Shown: positions 1 through 4,636, numbered from the stretch's first letter. The stretch is DNA of 5,004 nt from Nanobdellota archaeon (GCA_018819375.1 JAHJQH010000063.1:1-5004), one strand, 5' to 3'. Notes: generated from the letters alone by a model not told the origin. Made by a program: numbers and translations.

Positions 1-86
1 ACCACCATCGTTATGAACCAGATTATAAGAACCACTAACAACAACAGCATCACCCAATCCAGTAATTGTAATTTCCCTTTTCCCAT
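1..86 (-). CDS. N-terminal fragment of a small membrane protein (partial, runs off window)
   Basis: The reverse strand reads ATG at 86-84 and stays open to the window edge, giving 28 codons. The peptide begins MGKGKLQLLDW and continues into an unbroken hydrophobic run of Val, Met, Leu, Ile, Trp and Phe from about residue 11 to 28. This looks like an N-terminal transmembrane helix or uncleaved signal anchor with a short, positively charged cytoplasmic N-terminus. The start is supported by a TATA box centred 26 bp upstream, the same spacing seen at the leaderless genes in this window, and by the lack of a Shine-Dalgarno. An alternative reading frame over the same bases begins right after a TAA and has no ATG, so it is less likely. 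Function is unknown. Only the first 28 codons are visible, so even the reality of the gene is moderately uncertain. Confidence 0.5.
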   Translation of the reverse strand, partial: MGKGKLQLLDWVMLLLLVVLIIWFITMV

Positions 87-94
87 ATTCTTAC

Positions 95-100
95 AAAAAA
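95..100 (-). terminator. Oligo-T tract downstream of endA
   Basis: On the minus strand a run of six T lies 45 bases after the endA stop codon, with no other gene between. Archaeal RNA polymerase commonly terminates at such oligo-T tracts without a hairpin. It also lies between the TATA box and the predicted start of the membrane-protein gene, so it would end endA transcripts just before that promoter fires. The assignment is inference from position. Confidence 0.35.
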
Positions 101-107
101 CTGAAAA

Positions 108-122
108 GTATATAAGCTTTTT
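108..122 (-). promoter_or_regulatory. BRE/TATA promoter of the partial membrane-protein gene
   Basis: The minus strand shows a purine-rich BRE-like stretch, CAAAAAG, running into CTTATATAC (TATA at 108-116). The TATA centre is 26 bp from the ATG at 86, so the transcript should start at or next to the start codon (leaderless). The 11-mer AAGCTTATATA found here (109-119) recurs at the antitoxin promoter and at the promoter of the coiled-coil gene. Confidence 0.55.
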
Positions 123-145
123 GTGCTCGTTTGTCTGTTAGGTCA

Positions 146-766
146 TCACGGCCTTATCCAGTTAACCTGCCAGTAAGTGACATCCCCTTCATTGTCAACA
201 GCACCGATGAGGAGTTTTTTCCTCGTGGAGTGTGCAACCCTGTTTTTGGAAGAAAACTCGTGCCAGGTCAGTGTTGAACCCTCACTCACAGGATAAAGAA
301 TCCATTTTGCGTGGTCTTCACCAGGTTTTACTCCTCTTTCATAAACCCTGAAATCAGCACCAAACTTTAAGGCTGTCTTAATGACATAACCCCTTGTCCT
401 CATGTCCTTGAAAACACAATACTTTACCCAGAAATTGGGCTCGGACTTTATTGCGTTTTTCATGAACCCTTTAACATCAAGGTCTTTTCCACTGCTCATC
501 ACATTCATCTTTCCTTTTTCAAGCAGGAACATTGCTTCTACCAGAGAATACAAAATCTCGTTGTCCTTGTATTCCCCAAACCTGCCTGAGTCATAATTTT
601 CTTTTGCAGCACCTTCAAAATCAGCTTTAACAATATCCTTTAGAAAAATAGCCTCTACCTTCTCCTTGGAGTTTTTTGTTTCAGGACTTTTTACCTCATT
701 CTTAATTTCAGTTTCCTTAGCAGAAGACCCGTCTGACTTGGCCTTCTTTTGCTTCTTGCCGACCAT
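146..766 (-). CDS. endA: tRNA-intron endonuclease EndA (tRNA splicing endonuclease)
   Basis: This enzyme cuts pre-tRNA at the bulge-helix-bulge motif, leaving 2',3'-cyclic phosphate and 5'-OH ends (EC 4.6.1.16). The 206-residue protein has the family's two domains: an N-terminal domain at about 37-110 and the catalytic domain at about 112-206. The catalytic triad is visible as Tyr142 in DFRVYERG, His152 in GEDHAKW and Lys183 in STRKKLL. The Tyr-His spacing of 10 and His-Lys spacing of 31 match those I recall for the Methanocaldococcus jannaschii enzyme (Y115, H125, K156). The acidic DNEGD loop at 191-195 corresponds to the inter-subunit L10 loop. One catalytic unit of about 170 residues implies a homotetramer. 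The first 36 residues are an extra lysine/glutamate-rich, probably disordered tail. The start at 766 is supported by a TATA box 27 bp upstream and no Shine-Dalgarno, so the mRNA is likely leaderless. Confidence 0.95.
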   Translation of the reverse strand: MVGKKQKKAKSDGSSAKETEIKNEVKSPETKNSKEKVEAIFLKDIVKADFEGAAKENYDSGRFGEYKDNEILYSLVEAMFLLEKGKMNVMSSGKDLDVKGFMKNAIKSEPNFWVKYCVFKDMRTRGYVIKTALKFGADFRVYERGVKPGEDHAKWILYPVSEGSTLTWHEFSSKNRVAHSTRKKLLIGAVDNEGDVTYWQVNWIRP

Positions 767-788
767 ATATCAACTGACACAAAACTCA

Positions 789-804
789 TTTATAAATCCT
801 TTGA
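789..804 (-). promoter_or_regulatory. BRE/TATA promoter of endA
   Basis: On the minus strand TCAAAGG (BRE-like, 798-804) is followed by ATTTATAAA (789-797). The TATA centre lies 27 bp from the endA ATG at 766, which predicts a leaderless or nearly leaderless transcript. endA therefore has its own promoter although it lies downstream of the toxin gene on the same strand. One copy of a direct repeat (802-817) touches the upstream edge of this element. Confidence 0.6.
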
Positions 805-857
805 TTCATTGCACCTATGTGTTGTGTAACGAAATTAAATATGATTCATTGCACTTA
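802..857. repeat. 16-bp direct repeat pair, 40 bp apart, upstream of endA
   Basis: TGATTCATTGCACCTA at 802-817 recurs as TGATTCATTGCACTTA at 842-857, with 15 of 16 bases identical and a start-to-start distance of exactly 40 bp. The proximal copy overlaps the BRE edge of the endA promoter; the distal copy lies 34 bp after the end of the toxin gene. About four helical turns separate the copies, so a paired regulator site is possible. A local duplication is the other explanation. No matching third copy was seen in the window. Confidence 0.6.
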
Positions 858-890
858 ATCTGGTTGAGATAATGTTGGACTTCCAAGTGT

Positions 891-1205
891 TCAGTTCTCA
901 AGGACAGCCAATTTCTCAACCAATAATCCAAAAATCTGCTTCTTCTTTTCCTTTGGCAGATGGAATAATATTTTCTCAATCATTTTTTCAGAAACAGTAA
1001 AAAGATAATTTAGTTTTATCACACTTTCTTTAATAGCTCCATCTTTTTTTGTTACAGCAACACCTTCCATCTTCTTATTACTCGTTATACCGGCAACAAT
1101 AATATTTCCAAATTCTTCAAAAAGGACAAGAGCAGGTCTTTTTTTAATCTCAAAACTGTCTACAAACTGAATATTTGTCAGGATAACATCACCAGGTTTA
1201 GGCAT
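891..1205 (-). CDS. mazF: MazF/PemK-family toxin (probable mRNA interferase)
   Basis: This 104-residue protein has the compact MazF/PemK fold signature. PKPGDVILTN at 2-11 is the conserved first strand, KKRPALVL at 21-28 the second, and GITSN at 39-43 the third. Arg23 and Thr41 align with the Arg and Thr used for RNA cleavage in bacterial MazF, so the toxin appears catalytically intact. MazF proteins are sequence-specific, ribosome-independent endoribonucleases; the target here cannot be predicted. The start is placed at the ATG at 1205-1203 because GAGGTG lies 7 bases before it. This gives an 8-base overlap with the antitoxin stop and implies translational coupling. An upstream in-frame ATG at 1220 would add five residues (MRCGK) but falls inside that Shine-Dalgarno. 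The last 30 or so residues form a Lys/Leu-rich helix. Confidence 0.87.
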   Translation of the reverse strand: MPKPGDVILTNIQFVDSFEIKKRPALVLFEEFGNIIVAGITSNKKMEGVAVTKKDGAIKESVIKLNYLFTVSEKMIEKILFHLPKEKKKQIFGLLVEKLAVLEN

Positions 1206-1419
1206 TTTCCCACACCTCATCTTCCTTATTATCCCATAACTCCTTCATCTTAACCTGCTGGATTTTGTGCAGAAACTCATCATATTGGTTTCTCTTTTTC
1301 ATACTTCTAAATACCTTGACCATTTCTTTTATAATCTCATTATAAGTCTGCCGTGGGTAAGTCCTAACTTCTTTCAATGCATTAACCACAGACTTATCAA
1401 GTTGTATTGTTGTATTCAT
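1198..1419 (-). CDS. Ribbon-helix-helix-like antitoxin of the MazF pair
   Basis: This 73-residue protein directly precedes and overlaps the MazF-type toxin. Residues 2-7 (NTTIQL) fit an RHH beta strand, 8-20 a first helix, and PRQTYNEIIKEMVKVF at 22-37 a second helix. This is the layout of DNA-binding antitoxins and of many small archaeal TTIQL/YNEII-type proteins. The remaining half is charged and helical, ending in the acidic, Trp-containing LWDNKEDEVWENA. In MazE-like antitoxins such a tail lies in the toxin groove and blocks RNA access. The expected role is to neutralise MazF and repress its own operon as a dimer. A Shine-Dalgarno GGTGA lies 6 bases before the ATG. The inverted repeat just upstream is a plausible operator. 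The family name is inferred from pattern and context, not from a search. Confidence 0.82.
   Translation of the reverse strand: MNTTIQLDKSVVNALKEVRTYPRQTYNEIIKEMVKVFRSMKKRNQYDEFLHKIQQVKMKELWDNKEDEVWENA
1213..1218 (-). promoter_or_regulatory. Shine-Dalgarno that decides the toxin start
   Basis: The minus strand reads GAGGTG 7 bases before the ATG at 1205. It lies inside the antitoxin coding sequence. Its position argues against the upstream ATG at 1220, which has no ribosome-binding site of its own, and it couples toxin translation to that of the antitoxin. Confidence 0.65.
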
Positions 1420-1425
1420 TATGTA

Positions 1426-1467
1426 TCACCTATAACAAATATATAACAGGTTATATATAAGCTTTTC
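1426..1467 (-). promoter_or_regulatory. Promoter and Shine-Dalgarno of the toxin-antitoxin operon
   Basis: The minus strand reads CGAAAAGC (BRE-like), then TTATATATAA (TATA, centre about 1457). Initiation is predicted near 1432, giving a leader of about 13 bases that contains GGTGA (1426-1430), 6 bases before the antitoxin ATG. The TATA centre is 38 bp from the ATG, longer than at the leaderless genes, which fits the presence of a Shine-Dalgarno. Confidence 0.6.
1431..1458. promoter_or_regulatory. Probable operator: 9-bp inverted repeat plus extra half-site at the antitoxin promoter
   Basis: ATATATAAC (1439-1447) and GTTATATAT (1450-1458) are perfect inverted copies separated by AG. A further TATAAC half-site lies at 1431-1436, exactly 11 bp (one helical turn) before the TATAAC inside the left arm (1442-1447). 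The array covers the downstream half of the TATA box and reaches the predicted transcription start. A bound antitoxin dimer, or toxin-antitoxin complex, would block TBP or RNA polymerase. Operator function is inference. The arms are AT-rich, so chance is not excluded, but arm length and placement are suggestive. Confidence 0.55.
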
Positions 1468-1476
1468 GCTGTTCAT

Positions 1477-1492
1477 CCCAAAGATATATAAA
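1477..1492 (+). promoter_or_regulatory. BRE/TATA promoter of rnz
   Basis: CCCAAAG (BRE-like, 1477-1483) is followed by ATATATAAA (1484-1492). The TATA centre is 27 bp before the rnz ATG and there is no Shine-Dalgarno, so the transcript is predicted to be leaderless. It is divergent from the toxin-antitoxin promoter, with TATA centres about 31 bp apart, so occupancy of one could affect the other. Confidence 0.6.
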
Positions 1493-1514
1493 CAAAAACT
1501 ATCACTTACCAACT

Positions 1515-2408
1515 ATGAAATTAGTATTCTTGGGCACTTCATCAATGGTGCCAACAAAAAGCAGGAACCACACATCAATGATTCTATTCTACAAGGATCA
1601 GGGAATTATGGTAGATTGCGGCGAAGGCACACAGAAACAGTTGCGCAAGGCAAACATCTCACCGACAAAAATAACCAAACTCCTGATTACTCACTGGCAT
1701 GGAGACCACATCCTTGGAATACCCGGGCTCATACAATCTCTCGGTGCAAATCAATACTCAAAAACCCTGGAAATCTACGGTCCAAAAGGAACAAGGGAAT
1801 TCTTCCAGAATATGAGAAAATCTTTCTATTTCCCGCTTAGAATCAATCTAAAAATAACAGAAATAGAAAAAGGCGTATTTTTCAAAAATAACGATTTTCA
1901 GCTGGAGTCTATGCCGATGAATCACGATGTTCCGTGCGTTGCATACTCTTTCAGGGAAAAAGACAAGCTGAAGATAAACACAGAATACACAAGGCAGTTC
2001 GGTCTCGAACAGCACCCGCTCCTGGGAAAACTCCAGAAAGGCAAGGACATCACTTACAAAGGGAACAAGATAAGGGTACAAGACGCAACAATAGGAAAAA
2101 AAGGGGAAAAAATCACCTTCATCCTTGACACATCAAACTGCAGTAATGCATTAAAACTCGCGAAAAATTCTGACCTTCTTGTGGCAGAGGCAACTTGGGA
2201 GCACAACAGGAAAGAAAAAGAGGACCACGACTACAAGCACTTGAGTGCAAGAGAAGCAGCACAGCTTGCAAAAATCTCAGGTTCAAAAAAACTAATACTC
2301 ACGCATTTCTCACAAAGATACAAAACAACCGACGGAATTCTCAAGGAGGCAAAAAAGATTTTCCAGAACACGACAGCTGCCAAGGACCTGATGGCTGTTG
2401 AAGTTTAA
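1515..2408 (+). CDS. rnz: Ribonuclease Z (tRNA 3'-processing endonuclease)
   Basis: This 297-residue protein is a short-form (RNase Z-S) metallo-beta-lactamase nuclease that removes the 3' trailer of pre-tRNA (EC 3.1.26.11), usually as a homodimer. The N-terminus MKLVFLGTSSMVPTKSRN and DCGEGTQKQ at 34-42 are typical of the family. The histidine motif THWHGDH gives His60, His62, Asp64 and His65; the common family form has Leu where Trp61 lies here. The other metal ligands are His137 (MNHDVP), Asp205 (LDTSNC) and His264 (LTHFSQRY). HLSAREAA at 242-249 is the conserved segment carrying the catalytic-site His242. Residues of about 150-195 match the position of the flexible exosite arm that clamps the tRNA elbow, although it is lysine-rich rather than glycine-rich here. 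All zinc ligands are present and length is normal. The start is set by the TATA spacing. Confidence 0.96.
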   Translation: MKLVFLGTSSMVPTKSRNHTSMILFYKDQGIMVDCGEGTQKQLRKANISPTKITKLLITHWHGDHILGIPGLIQSLGANQYSKTLEIYGPKGTREFFQNMRKSFYFPLRINLKITEIEKGVFFKNNDFQLESMPMNHDVPCVAYSFREKDKLKINTEYTRQFGLEQHPLLGKLQKGKDITYKGNKIRVQDATIGKKGEKITFILDTSNCSNALKLAKNSDLLVAEATWEHNRKEKEDHDYKHLSAREAAQLAKISGSKKLILTHFSQRYKTTDGILKEAKKIFQNTTAAKDLMAVEV

Positions 2409-2426
2409 CTTGATGTAAGTTCAGGG

Positions 2427-2891
2427 TTAATATTGCACTTTCTCTTCTTTGGATTCCCATCTCTTGAAAGGCCTTAGACACTCTTCCCTGTCAATCTGCA
2501 TAATCTTGACCTGTTTTTTCTTGGAAACTCCTTTTATCACATCATAAATAAATTTGTCATCAAAACCTATCTTCGCAGCATCCTCTTTTGTGCATCCATA
2601 AAATAATTTCTTCATCTTTGCCCAATGAATTGCAGAAAAACACATGGGGCAAGGTTCACAAGAACTATACATCTCACAATCAGACAAGTCAAATCTTTTT
2701 AATCTTGCAGAAGCTTTCCTTAATGCAACCACCTCAGCATGTGCTGTCGGGTCATTAGTTTTAATAACCTGATTATGGCTTTTTGCAATAATTTTTCCAT
2801 TCTTTACTATGACCGCACCAAAAGGACCGCCATCATTTTTTTTAAGACCCTCAAAAGCCTCTTTGACAGCCACCTTCATAAACTTGTTCAT
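2427..2891 (-). CDS. guaD: Guanine deaminase-type enzyme of the cytidine-deaminase fold
   Basis: This 154-residue, single-domain zinc deaminase most resembles bacterial GuaD, which converts guanine to xanthine and ammonia (EC 3.5.4.3). Zinc ligands are His51 in NDPTAHAE and Cys81/Cys84 in SCEPCPMC, with Glu53 as proton shuttle. GGPFGAVIVK at 21-30, GFDDKFIY at 109-116 and the C-terminal aromatic Tyr154 match Bacillus subtilis GuaD (156 residues), whose C-terminal segment is domain-swapped. The open frame extends 44 residues upstream, but that part is repeat-derived and low in similarity. A TATA box 26-27 bp before the ATG at 2891 fixes this start and makes the mRNA leaderless. Alternatives are guanosine deaminase or another nucleobase deaminase; a tRNA adenosine deaminase is less likely given the GFDD motif and C-terminus. 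It is convergent with rnz across 18 bp. The bacterial-like family may mark old transfer (inference). Confidence 0.85.
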   Translation of the reverse strand: MNKFMKVAVKEAFEGLKKNDGGPFGAVIVKNGKIIAKSHNQVIKTNDPTAHAEVVALRKASARLKRFDLSDCEMYSSCEPCPMCFSAIHWAKMKKLFYGCTKEDAAKIGFDDKFIYDVIKGVSKKKQVKIMQIDREECLRPFKRWESKEEKVQY

Positions 2892-2912
2892 TCTTATTTG
2901 ATATGCACAATT

Positions 2913-2929
2913 CTTTATATATTTTTGGA
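2913..2929 (-). promoter_or_regulatory. BRE/TATA promoter of the deaminase gene
   Basis: The minus strand reads TCCAAAAA (BRE-like) followed by ATATATAAAG (2913-2922). The TATA centre lies 26-27 bp before the ATG at 2891. This would fall inside the coding region if the longer frame starting at 3023 were real, so it supports the shorter protein. Confidence 0.6.
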
Positions 2930-2956
2930 TGCGCCCCCCAATAAAAAAGAACTGGC

Positions 2957-3016
2957 TGCAAGCTGAAACTTGATTGCAAATTGAATTTTGCATAAATTCG
3001 AATTTTGTATGAATTC
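2957..3016. repeat. Degenerate 17-18 bp tandem repeats with palindromic units
   Basis: About three and a half units follow one another: TGCAAGCTGAAACTTGAT at 2957, TGCAAATTGAATTTTGCA at 2975, and TAAATTCGAATTTTGTA at 2993, then a partial unit. In another phase the clearest pair is GAATTTTGCATAAATTC (2983-2999) and GAATTTTGTATGAATTC (3000-3016), 15 of 17 identical and directly adjacent. Each has 5-bp inverted arms, GAATT and AATTC, around a 7-bp centre. The array lies upstream of the deaminase TATA box and downstream of the tfb operon. It could be a regulator array or simply slippage-generated sequence. It explains the spurious 44-residue upstream extension of the deaminase frame. Confidence 0.55.
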
Positions 3017-3021
3017 TCACC

Positions 3022-3062
3022 AAAACAAAAAAACTAGAACTGCTTAAAAAATTAAAATTTTT
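3022..3062 (-). terminator. Oligo-T terminator of the tfb operon
   Basis: Reading the minus strand after the TAG at 3075-3073, the transcript meets TTTTT-class tracts in succession, including T6 at 3051-3046 and T7 at 3033-3027, with further T4 runs around them. No stable GC-rich hairpin precedes them. This is the usual form of intrinsic archaeal termination and would separate the tfb operon from the deaminase gene. Confidence 0.5.
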
Positions 3063-3072
3063 GCCTATATTC

Positions 3073-3492
3073 CTATCTTGACTCCAATCTCCACCCTACA
3101 AACCCCGGCCTTCTGACTTCCACCCCGTCAGCAGTCTTTTTTATCTGAGCTCCTGTCTTGAACTTTCTGAAACTCAAAGCTCTCTCAATGGTTTCAATAT
3201 CAACATTCTCACTATAGGCATTTTCAACACTGCCAAAAAACGCTTTCATGTAAGCATCCAAACTCATGAAAACCGCGGAGGTATTTATCAAATCCAACAC
3301 TTTTCCGTTATTAGTGACAACAACATAACTCTCATTCCCGCCACTTGTTTTCCCATAAACCCTCACCAGCTTGGAATCAGGAATATCTTTCATCATCTCT
3401 AGTTCTAATTTTCCTGGCTCTAATTCCCAATTAGCATCAATGCACATTCCCCTATACTCTCTGAATATCTCCCTTAATTCTTTCTGATCCAT
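3073..3492 (-). CDS. Unrecognised protein encoded behind tfb
   Basis: I do not recognise this 139-residue protein. It has no transmembrane segment or signal peptide. An N-terminal charged helix (about 2-15) leads into an alpha/beta region. Strand LVRVYG at 42-47 is followed by SYVVVTNNGKVLDLIN at 55-70, then helix LDAYMKAFFG at 78-87, a helix at about 98-110, and a basic C-terminus. The order Cys17, a helix, a strand, then a strand pair ending in xVLDL recalls papain/transglutaminase-like folds, but the His expected before the strand is absent (Ser55), so this is speculation. The start is placed at the ATG at 3492-3490 because AGGAG precedes it by about 9 bases. The same frame has an upstream TTG at 3522 (149 residues) with no good ribosome-binding site. 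It begins 36 bp after the tfb stop, so cotranscription with tfb is likely. Confidence 0.75.
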   Translation of the reverse strand: MDQKELREIFREYRGMCIDANWELEPGKLELEMMKDIPDSKLVRVYGKTSGGNESYVVVTNNGKVLDLINTSAVFMSLDAYMKAFFGSVENAYSENVDIETIERALSFRKFKTGAQIKKTADGVEVRRPGFVGWRLESR

Positions 3493-3528
3493 CTTAGAAA
3501 TCTCCTGATAAAAACTCTCCAATAAAAA

Positions 3529-4452
3529 TCAAGAAGCCTCCAAAAGCTTCTTCTTTATTTCCTTGTCCAAATCCAGCTCTTTCAGGAGCTCCTTGTACCT
3601 GTTCCTGATTGTGACTTCTGTGACACCTGCTATGTCAGCAACTTCTCTCTGTGTCCTTTTCTCATTGTTAATGAGAGCAGCAACATAAAGAGAAGCAGAT
3701 GCAATTCCAGAAGGTCCTCTTCCAGATGTCAGCTCTGCTTTCTGTGCTTTCTCAAGAATCTCAACTGCTTTTGATTGTGTTTCAGCACTTAATTTCAAGG
3801 CACTTGCAAATCTTGGTATGAAATCAACAGGATTGCTTGGCAGTATCCTTATTCCAAGTTCCCTCGTTATGAACCTATATGTTCTTCCGATTTCTTTCTT
3901 GTCAATGCCAGAAGCCTCGCTCAGCTCGTCAAGTGTCCTTGGAATTTCATATCTTCTGCACGCTGCATAAAGTGCTCCCGCAACAACAGATTCCATGCTT
4001 CTCCCTCTCACAAGACCTCTTTGAACTGCCATTGTATAAATTCTAGCAGCTTCTTCTTCAACAGAATTAGGTAACTTAAGATAACTGGTAACTCTTTTTA
4101 ATTCAGCAAGTGCAAGTTTCAGGTTTCTTTCAATGGCTGTGCTCACCCTATGCTGCCATTTTCTTAATCTGAAATACTTGTTTCTTTCCTTGCTTCGTAA
4201 TTGATAAACATCACCTTTCTTTCCGACATCAGTGCCAAGACCTCTGTCGAATTTAGTATAAGTCATAGGAGCGCCGGTTCTTCTTTTCTTGTTATCCTTG
4301 TCATCTTCAAACTCACGCCATTCCTGACCAAAATCAATTATTTTTTCCTCAATAACAAGACCACAGTCCTTGCAAACAACTTCCCCCCTGTCTTTATGTA
4401 GAATAAGATTAATACTCCCGCATTCCGGGCATTTCTTGATGTAGGTTGTCAT
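3529..4452 (-). CDS. tfb: Transcription initiation factor B (TFB, TFIIB homologue)
   Basis: TFB binds the TBP-TATA complex and the BRE, then recruits and helps open RNA polymerase. The 307-residue protein is complete. A zinc ribbon at about 6-32 has Cys8, Cys11, Cys27 and Cys30. The B-reader/B-linker region at about 33-85 contains FGQEWREFEDD and RRTGAPMTYTKFDRGLGTDVG. A first cyclin-like repeat lies at about 107-195 and a second at about 203-293. The BRE-reading helix-turn-helix is at about 267-288 (TQREVADIAGVTEVTIRNRYKEL). No key element is missing. The start has a strong Shine-Dalgarno, GGGAGG, 6 bases upstream. An unrecognised gene follows after 36 bp. Archaea often have several TFBs; this one has all the features of a general factor rather than a shortened variant. 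Confidence 0.97.
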   Translation of the reverse strand: MTTYIKKCPECGSINLILHKDRGEVVCKDCGLVIEEKIIDFGQEWREFEDDKDNKKRRTGAPMTYTKFDRGLGTDVGKKGDVYQLRSKERNKYFRLRKWQHRVSTAIERNLKLALAELKRVTSYLKLPNSVEEEAARIYTMAVQRGLVRGRSMESVVAGALYAACRRYEIPRTLDELSEASGIDKKEIGRTYRFITRELGIRILPSNPVDFIPRFASALKLSAETQSKAVEILEKAQKAELTSGRGPSGIASASLYVAALINNEKRTQREVADIAGVTEVTIRNRYKELLKELDLDKEIKKKLLEAS

Positions 4453-4458
4453 TTTGTT

Positions 4459-4530
4459 CCTCCCGTCGTCACCCCCTTATAATGAACACAATAAGATTTA
4501 TATAATCCAACAATACCTTATTTATAAACT
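4459..4530 (-). promoter_or_regulatory. tfb promoter region with two TATA boxes and a two-part Shine-Dalgarno leader
   Basis: The minus strand shows a proximal TATA, GATTATATAAAT (4496-4507), centred about 49 bp before the tfb ATG, which predicts initiation near 4476. A second TATA-like element, GTTTATAAATAA (4519-4530), lies about 23 bp further up. The predicted leader holds GGGGGTGA (4469-4476) and GGGAGG (4459-4464); only the latter is at normal distance (6 bases) from the ATG. The two motifs match the two halves of the archaeal anti-Shine-Dalgarno complement. Confidence 0.5.
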
Positions 4531-4569
4531 TATCGGTTTAGGTCTATCAATAGCATAAAACCCAAACTT

Positions 4570-4636
4570 TTTATATAAGTGTTAGTAATGATTATAACAA
4601 GCTTATATAATAATCAATAAAACAAAAAGAGAGGTG
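4570..4636 (+). promoter_or_regulatory. Promoter and Shine-Dalgarno of the coiled-coil gene
   Basis: AAGCTTATATA (4599-4609) is the best TATA element. Its TTATATAA core (4603-4610) is centred about 34 bp before the ATG, which predicts initiation near 4631 and a leader of about 10 bases. GAGGTG (4631-4636) lies 4 bases before the ATG. A second TATA-like TTTATATAAG at about 4570-4579 would give a leader of some 40 bases. It cannot be told from sequence alone which is used. Confidence 0.5.

Noticed and set aside
402..872. Two plus-strand frames opposite endA and its upstream region
   Set aside because: They are antisense to a complete EndA, or run across its promoter and repeats, without a TATA box or Shine-Dalgarno at the right place.
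875..886. TTGGA-CT-TCCAA inverted repeat after the toxin gene as a hairpin terminator
   Set aside because: The two-base loop is too small, the stem is short and no T-tract follows it.
1206..1220. Toxin start five codons earlier, at the ATG at 1220
   Set aside because: The good Shine-Dalgarno (1213-1218) would lie inside those codons and nothing suitable precedes 1220.
1616..2401. Several open frames of 64-77 codons on both strands within rnz
   Set aside because: They are shadows of a full-length, motif-complete RNase Z and lack their own start signals.
2892..3023. A 44-residue N-terminal extension of the deaminase starting at 3023
   Set aside because: It is translated from the tandem repeats and the promoter; the TATA box sits at the correct distance only for the ATG at 2891, and the 154-residue form matches the normal GuaD length.
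3493..3522. TTG start at 3522 for the gene after tfb
   Set aside because: There is no well-placed ribosome-binding site for the TTG, whereas AGGAG precedes the ATG at 3492.
4591..4611. ATTATA/TATAAT inverted repeat at the coiled-coil gene promoter as an operator
   Set aside because: The arms are only 6 bp of pure A/T with a 9-bp spacer, which is expected by chance in TATA-rich sequence.
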